Source of the DNA: an uncultured Bacteroides sp.
GTDB taxonomy: Bacteria > Bacteroidota > Bacteroidia > Bacteroidales > Bacteroidaceae
Assembly (NCBI GenBank): GCA_944320945.1
Contig: CALUJK010000040.1
Span: 1-36,315 of the forward strand
Direction of reading: 5' to 3'
Length of the DNA: 36,315 bases
Notes under the pieces: model-generated
Database searches by the model: none
What the model was told of the DNA's origin: nothing
The model's input: only the letters and a program-made list of their open reading frames with translations
Part shown: positions 18,644 through 27,255 of the stretch, piece by piece
Numbering within the stretch: the stretch's first letter is position 1
Layout of the letters: every line of letters starts with the position of its first letter
Made by a program: the position numbers and the translations under genes

Positions 18644-18676
18644 ATTAGTAATGCTTTATTTTTATTTGTAATGCTT
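18644..18676 (+). promoter_or_regulatory. Direct repeat upstream of susC, candidate HTCS operator
   Basis: ATTNGTAATGCTT occurs twice (18644-18656 and 18664-18676), offset by exactly 20 bases, with only the N differing. AraC-type domains often bind direct repeats spaced about two helical turns apart, so this is a candidate site for the adjacent HTCS. I see no exact TAnnTTTG element between it and the susC start at 18755. Confidence 0.4.
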
Positions 18677-18754
18677 GTAAAAGATAATGTATTATCATTT
18701 TCTAAATTAATAAATATGCAATATTGCAGTAATTAAAAATGAAAGGGGGTCACA

Positions 18755-21700
18755 ATGAAAATCTATTGTAAACTATCAAATTTATATGTTTGGATAACAT
18801 TACTATTTATCTTCATTTTTTTGAAATTTCCTGTATGTTACGCTAATAATACACAAGAAAAATATGTAACTATTACAGGAAAAGTGTTAGGAACAGACGG
18901 AGTTGCTATACCAGGTGCATCTGTTGTTATTAAAGGAACAAGTAAGGGAACGGTAACAGGAGCAGATGGTGAATATTCACTATCAAATGTATCAATAGGA
19001 AGTATATTGGAATTTAGTTTTATAGGATATGTAAAACAATCTAAACAAGTAGGTAATGAGACAATTATCAATGCTGTTTTGTATGAAGATGCCCAAATGT
19101 TGGAAGGAGTTGAGGTTGTAGCTTTTGGTACTCAGAAGAAAGAAAGTGTTATTGGTGCAGTAGCCACTATAAAACCGGCAGAACTGAAAGTGCCAAGTAG
19201 TAATTTGACAACAGCTTTAGCAGGTCGTGTGGCAGGTATTATTTCTTATCAGCGTACTGGAGAACCGGGAGTTGATGATGCTTCTTTCTTTATTCGTGGT
19301 GTAACTACTTTTGGTTATAAAAAAGATCCACTTATTCTAATTGACGGTATAGAACTGACTTCTACAGATCTAGCACGTCTTCAACCTGATGATATTGCAA
19401 GTTTTTCTATAATGAAAGATGCTACGGCTACCGCTCTTTATGGGTCGCGTGCTGCAAATGGTGTAATTCTAGTAAAAACGAAAGAAGGACAGAAGGGTAA
19501 AGCCCGTTTATCTTTACGAGTAGAAAATTCTATTTCAATGCCCACACAGGAAATAGAATTAGCAGATCCCATTACTTATATGCGTTTACATAATGAGGCT
19601 TATTTGACTCGCGATCCATTAGCTCCTTTAATGTATTCACAAGAAAAAATAGATAATACTGTTCCAGGATCTGGTTCATTAATTTATCCAGCTACAGATT
19701 GGAGAGATGAATTACTCAAAGATTTTGCAATGAATCAACGCGTGAATTTAAATATAACAGGTGGTGGTGACGTAGCTCGTTATTATGTAGCAGCTTCATT
19801 TAGTCAAGATAATGGTATATTGAAAGTTGATAAAAATAGTAGCTTTAATAATAATATTAAACAACGAGTATACACGCTTCGTTCTAATGTAAATATAAAT
19901 GCTACGAAAACTACTGAACTTATTGTCCGATTGAGCGGAATGTTTGATGATTATAATGGCCCATTGTATGGAGGTTCATCCATGTATAATTTGATTATGA
20001 AAAGTAATCCGGTATTATTTCCTGCGAAATATCCGAAAGATGCCGAACATGCTTATACAAAACATACCTTATTTGGTAATGCTGAAAATGGACAATATCT
20101 GAATCCTTATGCAGAAATGGTAAGGGGATATAAGGAAACAGGCAGATCTAATTTAGGTGCTCAGTTTGAAATAAAGCAAGATTTGAGTTTTATTACGGAA
20201 GGATTGTCTGCGAGAGCTTTATTTAATACATCACGTATAGCTAATTATGATGTATCCCGTAAAATGAATCCTTATTATTATAAGCTGACGAGTTATGACC
20301 GTTTGACAGGAGATTATTCGATTGGGATAATAAATCCGGATGATGGTTCAGAATATTTACTTTATGAACCAGGTAGCAAAAGTGTAACATCTAATATGTA
20401 CATAGAAGCAGCTTTAAATTATAGCAGAGAGTTTGGAAAACATGGAGTAAGTGGTTTACTTGTTTATCAATTGCGTAATAATTTGCAACCTAATGCAGGT
20501 ACCTTACAAGCTTCTTTGCCTTATCGTAATGTTGGATTATCCGGTCGTTTTACGTATGCTTATGACAGTCGTTATTTTTTAGAGTTTAATTTTGGTTATA
20601 ATGGTTCGGAGCGTTTTTATAAAGATAAACGTTTTGGCTTTTTTCCTTCAGCAGGTTTAGCTTGGATGGTTTCAAATGAAGACTTTTGGGAACCTTTGAA
20701 ACCTTATATAAGCAAGATGAAATTGAGAGCATCTTATGGTATTGTAGGAAATGATGAAATTGGAGATGGAAGATTCTTATATTTATCAGATATAAACATG
20801 AATGATAGTAATTATGGGTCAAATTTTGGATATAATTTTGATTATCATAGAGATGGAATTTCTGTAAAACGTTATTCTGATCCAGAAATTACATGGGAAA
20901 AATCTGCAAAAACAAATTTCGCATTGGAATTTACTCTCTTTGATGATTTTAATATTATTGCTGAATATTACAGAGAACGTCGTAAAAGTATTTTACAGGA
21001 ACGTTCTTCCATTCCTGCAACGATGGGATTGTGGGTTATTCCTTCTGCAAATTTAGGTGAAGCAAAAGGGCATGGAGTGGATTTATCCTTAGATTATAAC
21101 AAATATCTTACTAAGAAATCTTGGTTGCAATTACGTGCTAATTTTACTTATGCAACTAGTGAATATGTAGTATATGAAGATTATGAGTACCCCGGAGCAT
21201 GGTGGAAACAAAAAGTGGGATATCCTACAAGTCAAGCATGGGGGTATATTGCAGAGGGATTGTTTGTTGATGAAAATGAAGTAGCTAATTCGCCGACTCA
21301 GTTTGGTGATTATGGAGCTGGTGACATAAAATATCGTGATGTAAATAAGGATGGAAAAATAACAGATTTAGATATGGTACCTATTGGATATCCAACAGAG
21401 CCAGAGATTGTTTATGGATTTGGAGCTTCTTATGGAATAAATAATTGGGATATATCAGTATTTTTTCAAGGGTTAGCCAGGGAAAGTTTTTGGATTGATT
21501 ATAATGATGTTTCTCCCTTTTTTAATACTGTAAATACAAGTGTTGTTGGTAATAGAGTTGGTCATAATGCGCTTGCTCAATTTATTGTAGATAGTCATTG
21601 GTCTGAAGATAATCGTGATGCTTATGCTGTATGGCCTCGGTTAAGTCCTACTTCCATTGAAAATAACAATAAAAGAAGTACTTGGTTTATGAGGGATGGA

Positions 21701-21913
21701 TCATTTTTACGTTTAAAACAATTGGAAATAGGTTATACGCTTCCAGAACAACTGACGCGCAAATGGGGAGTCCAAAATCTTAGATTTTATCTGTCGGGAA
21801 ATAATCTTCTATGTTTTAGTAAATTTAAGTTGTGGGATCCAGAAATGGCAGGTGAAGGATTGGGGTATCCAATTCAACGGGTATATAATATAGGATTAAA
21901 CTTAACATTCTAA
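18755..21913 (+). CDS. SusC-family TonB-dependent outer-membrane glycan transporter
   Basis: The 1052-residue protein has a signal peptide, an N-terminal carboxypeptidase-regulatory-like domain (about residues 36-115, starting ITGKVLGTDGVAIPGA) and a TonB plug (about 120-240). The plug contains the SusC/RagA signature FFIRGVTTFG and ALYGSRAANGVILVKTK. A beta barrel follows, ending in the aromatic residue of LNLTF. It imports oligosaccharides with the SusD lid using TonB energy. The ATG is preceded by AAAGGGGGT, a strong ribosome-binding site for Bacteroides. SusD follows 11 bases after the stop. The gene is strikingly AT-rich (sampled 19801-19860: 11 G/C in 60), unlike the flanking GH2 and DUF2264 genes. 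Confidence 0.97.
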   Translation: MKIYCKLSNLYVWITLLFIFIFLKFPVCYANNTQEKYVTITGKVLGTDGVAIPGASVVIKGTSKGTVTGADGEYSLSNVSIGSILEFSFIGYVKQSKQVGNETIINAVLYEDAQMLEGVEVVAFGTQKKESVIGAVATIKPAELKVPSSNLTTALAGRVAGIISYQRTGEPGVDDASFFIRGVTTFGYKKDPLILIDGIELTSTDLARLQPDDIASFSIMKDATATALYGSRAANGVILVKTKEGQKGKARLSLRVENSISMPTQEIELADPITYMRLHNEAYLTRDPLAPLMYSQEKIDNTVPGSGSLIYPATDWRDELLKDFAMNQRVNLNITGGGDVARYYVAASFSQDNGILKVDKNSSFNNNIKQRVYTLRSNVNINATKTTELIVRLSGMFDDYNGPLYGGSSMYNLIMKSNPVLFPAKYPKDAEHAYTKHTLFGNAENGQYLNPYAEMVRGYKETGRSNLGAQFEIKQDLSFITEGLSARALFNTSRIANYDVSRKMNPYYYKLTSYDRLTGDYSIGIINPDDGSEYLLYEPGSKSVTSNMYIEAALNYSREFGKHGVSGLLVYQLRNNLQPNAGTLQASLPYRNVGLSGRFTYAYDSRYFLEFNFGYNGSERFYKDKRFGFFPSAGLAWMVSNEDFWEPLKPYISKMKLRASYGIVGNDEIGDGRFLYLSDINMNDSNYGSNFGYNFDYHRDGISVKRYSDPEITWEKSAKTNFALEFTLFDDFNIIAEYYRERRKSILQERSSIPATMGLWVIPSANLGEAKGHGVDLSLDYNKYLTKKSWLQLRANFTYATSEYVVYEDYEYPGAWWKQKVGYPTSQAWGYIAEGLFVDENEVANSPTQFGDYGAGDIKYRDVNKDGKITDLDMVPIGYPTEPEIVYGFGASYGINNWDISVFFQGLARESFWIDYNDVSPFFNTVNTSVVGNRVGHNALAQFIVDSHWSEDNRDAYAVWPRLSPTSIENNNKRSTWFMRDGSFLRLKQLEIGYTLPEQLTRKWGVQNLRFYLSGNNLLCFSKFKLWDPEMAGEGLGYPIQRVYNIGLNLTF

Positions 21914-21924
21914 TATAAAGAAAA

Positions 21925-23835
21925 ATGAGGAAGTTTTTATTTACTGTGATTAGTAGTTTGATGTTATTAGTTTCATGCAACTATTTGGATATAGTACCGG
22001 ACGATATAGCAACTATAGATAATGCTTTTACTATGCGCTCTCAAGCAGAAAAGTATTTGTTTACTTGTTATTATTATTTGCCTACACATGGCTTGTTAGA
22101 ATCTAATCCAGCCATTGCTGGTGGAGATGAATTGTATATTACGGAGTCTTTTCGAAGTGCAGCTCATGTACATGCATGGTATATAGCTCATAATATGCAA
22201 AGTTCTTCAAGGCCACGTTGCGATTATTGGAAAGGAGTAGATGGCGGAAAGAATCTGTATAGAGGTATTAGCGATTGTAACATATTCTTGGAAAATATCC
22301 ATAAAGTACCCGATATGACCGAGGAAGAAAAAAATCGTTGGATTGCTGAGGTACGTTTCTTAAAGGCGTATTATCATTATTGGTTAATCAGGATGTATGG
22401 TCCTATTCCTATTATGGATGTCAATATACCGGTCAATGCGTCTGAATCCGAAGTGAAAGTATTTAGAAATACATTGGATGAATGTTTCGATTATGTAGTT
22501 AATACATTGGATGAAATTATTGAAAGTCATTATTTACCAGATAAAATTACAAACGAAGCTGAAGAATTAGGACGGATTACTCAAGGAATTGCTTTGGCTG
22601 TGAAAGCAGAAGTATTGGTGACAGCTGCCAGTCCTCTATTTAATGGGAATATGGATTATGCGAATTTTAAAGATTCAAGAGGCATTGAGATTTTTTGTCC
22701 GAATAAAAGTAATGAAGAAAAGTTGCAGCGTTGGGCAGATGCTGCTCAAGCTTGTAAAGAAGCCATTGACTTTTTACATGAGCAAGGCTATAAATTATAT
22801 GAATATACTTCTTTAGAGTATAATATTTCGGATGAGACACGTGCAAAATTGACATTTAGAAACATTGTTACAGAAAAATGGAATAGTGAAACAATTTGGG
22901 GAAATTCTAATAGTGTAATAGGACAGTTGCAGGCTCATGCCATTCCGCGCGGATTGGAGGCTGGAAAAGAAGGTAATGCAAGTGTAGGAGGTAATTTAGC
23001 CGTACCATTGAAAATTGCTAACTTATTTTATACAAAGAACGGAGTTCCTATCGATGAAGATATCACATGGGATTATGCAGGTCGTTTTGATTTGAAAAAG
23101 GCTACGAAAGATGATAAATATTTAATTAAGGAAGGATATACGACTGCTAAGCTTAATTTTGATAGAGAAATACGATATTACGCTAGCTTAGGATTTGATG
23201 GCTCTATTTGGTTTGGGCAGGGTGTTACTGATGATGAAAATCCTATTTATGTGCAATGTAAACAAGGACAATCCGCGGCTAACCAAGTAACTAATTCTTG
23301 GAATGAGACAGGTATTTGGCCTAAGAAATTGGTACATTTTAAAAGTGTGGTAGGGCAGAATAGTGGATTTACTCAAATAACCTATCCTTTTCCTGTAATG
23401 CGATTAGGAAATTTATATTTGCTATATGCAGAAGCATTGAATGAAAGTGGAGCATCTCAAGATGAAGTGTTATATTGGGTGGATTTAATAAGAGAAAGAG
23501 CTGGATTGAAAGGAGTAGAAGAAAGTTGGAATACTTATACGACTAATAAGAAATATGAGACAATTGAAGGACGCCGAAAAATAATTCAGCAGGAGCGTGG
23601 AATAGAATTGGCTTTTGAAGCTCAACGTTTTTGGGATTTGCGTAGATGGAAATTGGCATATGAAGAACAAAATAAGCCGATAACAGGTTGGAGTACCCAG
23701 TATGCTACAGAAGAAGAATATTATGTAGAGAGATTAATTTACGACCAAGAGTTTGGAATAAAAAATTATTTTTGGCCTATTGAAGACGAAGAATTATATT
23801 CTAATAAAAATCTAGTACAGAATTATGGATGGTAA
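21925..23835 (+). CDS. SusD/RagB-family surface glycan-binding lipoprotein
   Basis: The 636-residue lipoprotein has a lipobox ending in Cys18 (LLVSC) followed by NYLDIVPDD, the usual SusD N-terminus. The tetratricopeptide-like core includes IAEVRFLKAYYHYWLIRMYG. The C-terminal RagB/SusD signature ERGIELAFEAQRFWDLRRW is clear. It sits on the outer face of the outer membrane as the lid of the SusC channel and captures the glycan. It is 11 bases behind susC and shares its AT-rich composition. Confidence 0.96.
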   Translation: MRKFLFTVISSLMLLVSCNYLDIVPDDIATIDNAFTMRSQAEKYLFTCYYYLPTHGLLESNPAIAGGDELYITESFRSAAHVHAWYIAHNMQSSSRPRCDYWKGVDGGKNLYRGISDCNIFLENIHKVPDMTEEEKNRWIAEVRFLKAYYHYWLIRMYGPIPIMDVNIPVNASESEVKVFRNTLDECFDYVVNTLDEIIESHYLPDKITNEAEELGRITQGIALAVKAEVLVTAASPLFNGNMDYANFKDSRGIEIFCPNKSNEEKLQRWADAAQACKEAIDFLHEQGYKLYEYTSLEYNISDETRAKLTFRNIVTEKWNSETIWGNSNSVIGQLQAHAIPRGLEAGKEGNASVGGNLAVPLKIANLFYTKNGVPIDEDITWDYAGRFDLKKATKDDKYLIKEGYTTAKLNFDREIRYYASLGFDGSIWFGQGVTDDENPIYVQCKQGQSAANQVTNSWNETGIWPKKLVHFKSVVGQNSGFTQITYPFPVMRLGNLYLLYAEALNESGASQDEVLYWVDLIRERAGLKGVEESWNTYTTNKKYETIEGRRKIIQQERGIELAFEAQRFWDLRRWKLAYEEQNKPITGWSTQYATEEEYYVERLIYDQEFGIKNYFWPIEDEELYSNKNLVQNYGW

Positions 23836-23854
23836 TTTAATAGGGGGGGAGAAT

Positions 23855-25084
23855 ATGAACAAGTTTATAAATTTATGGTTTGCTACATTTTGCTGCATTT
23901 TGTTACATTTTTCATCGTGTACGGATAATGCGGATATGAATGAACCTATTGGTAGTAAGATAGCACCCGCACAAGTGTTAAATGTAACGGTAAAAAATGA
24001 ACCTGGTTCTGCTATCATTTATTATGATTTGCCGGATGATCAGAATTTGAAATATGTGAGAGCCAGTTATATGGTGGACAACATAGAACGTCAGGTAAAT
24101 GCTTCTTTTTATACAGATTCATTGATTGTGGATGGCTTTCCGGAAGAGGGGGAATATGAAGTAAAACTCTATTCTGTAAGTTATGGTGAAACCGTTTCTG
24201 AGCCGTTAAGTGTAATTGTAAATCCTTTGAATCCTCCATATAAAGAAGTGCGAAGTACCTTACAAGCATCAAGAACGTTTGGAGGAATTCGTATTAATTG
24301 GGATGGAAATACTAAAAAATCAGATTTAGCTATTGGAGTATTACGGAAAGAGGGCGATGATATTTGGTCACAAATTGATATGTATTATACAGAATCAGAA
24401 AAAGGTGTTTTTTATGTGTATGGTCTTGAGGCTATTACTACTGATTTTGGTATTTTTGTTAGAGATAGATGGGGGCACCTCTCTGATACACTTTATGTGA
24501 CAGAAACGCCATTATATGAAGAAGAATGTGATAAAAGTTTATTCCGAAAAATGATGTTACCAACGGATACTTATGAATGTCACACTTGGAGTACTGCAAC
24601 ACAAGGCAATGACATGACAAGATTATGGGATGGGATAACAGATGCAGATCCTTGTTTCCAAACGAAAACAAATTCAAATATGCCGCAATGGTTTACTTTT
24701 GATTTAGGGAGGAATTACAAGTTGAGCCGTTTTATAATGGTTTCTCGTTATTATCCGAATAAATATGGTAATACTTTTCAAAAAGGACATCCTAAAATAT
24801 TTGAGATATGGGGTAGTAATAATCCTAATCCAGATGGAAGTTTTGATGACTCTTGGACCTTGCTTTCGGAATATGAATCGGTAAAACCTTCCGGAGGAGG
24901 AGTAAATGATCCATTAACAGCCGAAGATCAAGAAGTAGCTAAAAATGGCGAGAATTTTTCTATACCCGACAGTGCGCCTGCAGTTCGCTATATTCGTTTT
25001 TTAACGAAAGAAACATGGGGAAAAACAAGGTTTATGCATCTCCATGAGTTGACCTTTTTTGGTGCACCAGATAACAATGAATAA
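23855..25084 (+). CDS. Surface lipoprotein, DUF4959/DUF5126/DUF5000-like, probable glycan-binding protein
   Basis: I place the start at ATG 23855, preceded by the purine run AGGGGGGGAGAAT. An earlier in-frame ATG at 23825 lies inside susD. The 409-residue product has a lipobox (HFSSC, Cys22). The mature protein fits the three-part layout of PUL lipoproteins annotated DUF4959, DUF5126 and DUF5000. Two fibronectin-like regions are suggested by APAQVLNVTVKNEPGSAII and by RTFGGIRINWDG. A C-terminal discoidin-like domain (about 225-405) contains WSTATQGNDMTRLWDG, FTFDLGRNYKLSRF and RYIRF. Immediately after SusD, such proteins usually act as surface glycan-binding proteins; that role is inferred from position and fold. 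Confidence 0.8.
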   Translation: MNKFINLWFATFCCILLHFSSCTDNADMNEPIGSKIAPAQVLNVTVKNEPGSAIIYYDLPDDQNLKYVRASYMVDNIERQVNASFYTDSLIVDGFPEEGEYEVKLYSVSYGETVSEPLSVIVNPLNPPYKEVRSTLQASRTFGGIRINWDGNTKKSDLAIGVLRKEGDDIWSQIDMYYTESEKGVFYVYGLEAITTDFGIFVRDRWGHLSDTLYVTETPLYEEECDKSLFRKMMLPTDTYECHTWSTATQGNDMTRLWDGITDADPCFQTKTNSNMPQWFTFDLGRNYKLSRFIMVSRYYPNKYGNTFQKGHPKIFEIWGSNNPNPDGSFDDSWTLLSEYESVKPSGGGVNDPLTAEDQEVAKNGENFSIPDSAPAVRYIRFLTKETWGKTRFMHLHELTFFGAPDNNE

Positions 25085-25100
25085 AAAGAAAGTATGTATC

Positions 25101-25778
25101 ATGAAAGAGTTTAAGAGAAAAATGAGATATTTATTTGTATGGTTGGTTCCTTTTGTTATGATGTCTTGTGACGGTATGGATGCCTACTATAAAGAATTTA
25201 TAGAAGATGGACCTATCATTTATATAGGGAAAGTGGATTCTTTGCAGTCTTATGCAGGACGTAATAGAGTAAAGCTTCAATGGAAGAAACTATTAGATCC
25301 TCGTGCTAAAAGAGCAAAAGTTTTTTGGGGAAATCGTACTGATTCTATTGAATTTAGAATGGAACAGGCCGCAGATAACCAGTTTTTCATTGACGGTCTG
25401 CAAGAGGGATCTTATGTATTCCAATTTTATACGTATGACGAGATAGGAAATTCTTCTATTGTTTCCGAAACACCATGTAATGTATATGGAGATGTCTTTG
25501 AAGGCCTACTGACTAATATACGTATAACAAGTTCAAAATTGAAAGATGGTATATTAACGCTGACCTTACCAAAAGTGGAAGATGAAACATATGTTGGCAT
25601 TGAAATTACTTATATTACTTCTAGAGGGGAAGAAAAAATAGTTATGAAGGAAGTAGATGGAACTACAATCTCAATAGAAAATTTTGATAGTAATAAATTT
25701 GTATATCGCTCAGTTTATTTGCCAGAAGATACAGCTATTGACTATTTTTATAGTACATCTGATAAATATGAATTATAG
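25101..25778 (+). CDS. Surface lipoprotein, DUF4998-like, probable glycan-binding accessory
   Basis: I choose the ATG at 25101 (MKEFKRKMRYLFVWL), which places a normal positively charged region before the hydrophobic core. An ATG at 25077 that overlaps the previous stop is an alternative. The 225-residue product has a lipobox (FVMMSC) followed by DGMDAYYKEFIEDGPIIY, a pattern I associate with DUF4998 proteins, then two fibronectin-like beta sandwiches (YAGRNRVKLQWKK, KDGILTLTLPK). It is the fourth member of the AT-rich SusC/SusD/lipoprotein block and probably completes the surface glycan-capture complex. No catalytic motif is visible. Confidence 0.75.
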   Translation: MKEFKRKMRYLFVWLVPFVMMSCDGMDAYYKEFIEDGPIIYIGKVDSLQSYAGRNRVKLQWKKLLDPRAKRAKVFWGNRTDSIEFRMEQAADNQFFIDGLQEGSYVFQFYTYDEIGNSSIVSETPCNVYGDVFEGLLTNIRITSSKLKDGILTLTLPKVEDETYVGIEITYITSRGEEKIVMKEVDGTTISIENFDSNKFVYRSVYLPEDTAIDYFYSTSDKYEL

Positions 25779-25857
25779 TTTAACATAATTATTATTAGCT
25801 ATAATATTGATATGCGATACTACTATAAAATAAAGCTCAAATAATTCGTAATTGAAT

Positions 25858-27087
25858 ATGAATAAAATTCGATTGTTTTTTTCTTTTATGCTACTATATT
25901 GGGTTGTTGCAGACGCCTCTTACGCCCGCAAGTCCTACGACCGTGACTACTGGGTAAAGACCATGATTAAAATCATCGACCCTGTTTACACCAACCTGAG
26001 CCAAAACACTTTGCGCAAGAATATGCCGGTGGAGACGTGGGACGGATTGAACAACGGTAATACCCGTAAAAACGTGACGCATCTGGAGGCATTGGGCCGT
26101 TCTTTCGACGGAATATCCGCATGGTTGAATCTTCCACCGGATGATACAGAAGAGGGTAAACTGCGTGCCAAATACACTGATTTGGTTGTGAAGTCTATTG
26201 CGAATGCCGTCAATCCGGAGTCACCAGACTACCTGCGTTTCGACGGTCCGGGCGGACAGCCGCTGGTAGATGCTGCATTCTTTGCACAAGGCTTGCTGCG
26301 TTCCAAAGGCCAGATATGGCCTAAATTGGACAAAGTGACGCAGGAGCGGATTATCAAGGAATTGAAGGCTTCTCGCAGAATTAAACCTTCTGAATCCAAC
26401 TGGCTGATGTTCTCTGCCACCATTGAAGCTGCACTGTTGGAGTTCACGGGCGAATGCGACTTGAAACCGATTCACTATGCGCTGAAACGTCACAAAGAGT
26501 GGTACAAAGGAGATGCGTGGTATGGCGACGGCCGTAACTTTCATTTGGATTACTACAACAGTTACGTTATCCAGCCCATGCTGATAGATGTATTGACAGT
26601 GATGAAACGTCACAACATTGAGGGAGCTGATTTTTATGATGTGCAACTGAAGCGTCTTATCCGTTATGCTGACCAGCAGGAGAAACTGATTTCTCCGGAG
26701 GGTACTTATCCCGTGTTGGGTCGGTCGATGGGCTATCGTTTCGGAGCTTTCCAGGTGTTGGCACAAGTTTCATGGATGAAGATGTTGCCCGAACACATCA
26801 AACCGGCACAAGTGCGTTGCGCCTTGACCAAGGTGATGAAACGTCAGTTGCGCAAAGGCACATTCGATAAAGACGGTTGGCTGAATCTGGGCTTCTGCGG
26901 TCATCAGCCGGAAATAGCTGATACGTATGTGTCAACAGGCAGTAACTATCTGTGTACGTTTATTTTCTTGCCGTTAGGATTGCAGGCCGATGATGAGTTC
27001 TGGACAGCGAAACCCGAAGAGTGGTCGTCCGTCAAGATATGGAAAGGCAGTCGTGACATCCAGAAAGACCATTCTATCAGAAATTAA
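25858..27087 (+). CDS. DUF2264-family protein, probable (alpha/alpha)6-barrel carbohydrate-active enzyme
   Basis: The start is the ATG at 25858; an upstream TTG in frame is unlikely. The 409-residue product has a signal peptide (about residues 1-22) and then a DUF2264 domain covering the rest. Characteristic stretches include YDRDYWVKTMIKIIDPV, HLEALGRSFDGISAWL, SNWLMFSATIEAALLEF, YGDGRNFHLDYYNSYVIQPM and GRSMGYRFGAFQ. The repeated helical pattern fits an (alpha/alpha)6 toroid as in GH88 and several polysaccharide lyases. Function is not assigned from sequence; some relatives may belong to recently defined glucuronidase families, of which I am not certain. Base composition changes sharply at about 25910, inside the signal peptide: AT-rich before, GC-richer after. 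Confidence 0.85.
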   Translation: MNKIRLFFSFMLLYWVVADASYARKSYDRDYWVKTMIKIIDPVYTNLSQNTLRKNMPVETWDGLNNGNTRKNVTHLEALGRSFDGISAWLNLPPDDTEEGKLRAKYTDLVVKSIANAVNPESPDYLRFDGPGGQPLVDAAFFAQGLLRSKGQIWPKLDKVTQERIIKELKASRRIKPSESNWLMFSATIEAALLEFTGECDLKPIHYALKRHKEWYKGDAWYGDGRNFHLDYYNSYVIQPMLIDVLTVMKRHNIEGADFYDVQLKRLIRYADQQEKLISPEGTYPVLGRSMGYRFGAFQVLAQVSWMKMLPEHIKPAQVRCALTKVMKRQLRKGTFDKDGWLNLGFCGHQPEIADTYVSTGSNYLCTFIFLPLGLQADDEFWTAKPEEWSSVKIWKGSRDIQKDHSIRN

Positions 27088-27165
27088 GCAGACGGGATTC
27101 GATGTCCGGAATAATTACTCTTTCTTAGGACAACGCATACCCCGCTCAGAAGGTATTGTAGCAGC

Positions 27166-27219
27166 GGTTTGTTCCGAAGCCTTTCCGGACTTGTTCGCAA
27201 AGGCTTCGGAGCACGAACC
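27166..27219. repeat. Second copy of the REP-like repeat, inside the PUL
   Basis: The 168-base gap between the DUF2264 and phosphoesterase genes holds a hairpin with a 14-base stem (27171-27184 with 27199-27212, one wobble) and a 14-base loop. Bases 27166-27185 are identical to the reverse complement of 1599-1618, and both copies also share GTGCTCCGAA in their other arms. The remainder of the gap shows no gene. Confidence 0.65.
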
Positions 27220-27255
27220 AAATATATATGGAACAAACAGCATAAATAGGTGGAC

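Noticed and set aside
18520..18754. Invertible (phase-variable) promoter before susC
   Set aside because: I found no pair of flanking inverted repeats or an adjacent recombinase; only a small palindrome and a direct repeat.
23825..23854. Earlier in-frame ATG for the lipoprotein after SusD
   Set aside because: It lies inside susD and would add ten polar residues. The ATG at 23855 has a strong purine-rich site before it.
27250..27255. GTG start two codons upstream of the phosphoesterase ATG
   Set aside because: The ATG at 27256 follows an AGGTGG ribosome-binding-like site and gives a normal signal peptide.
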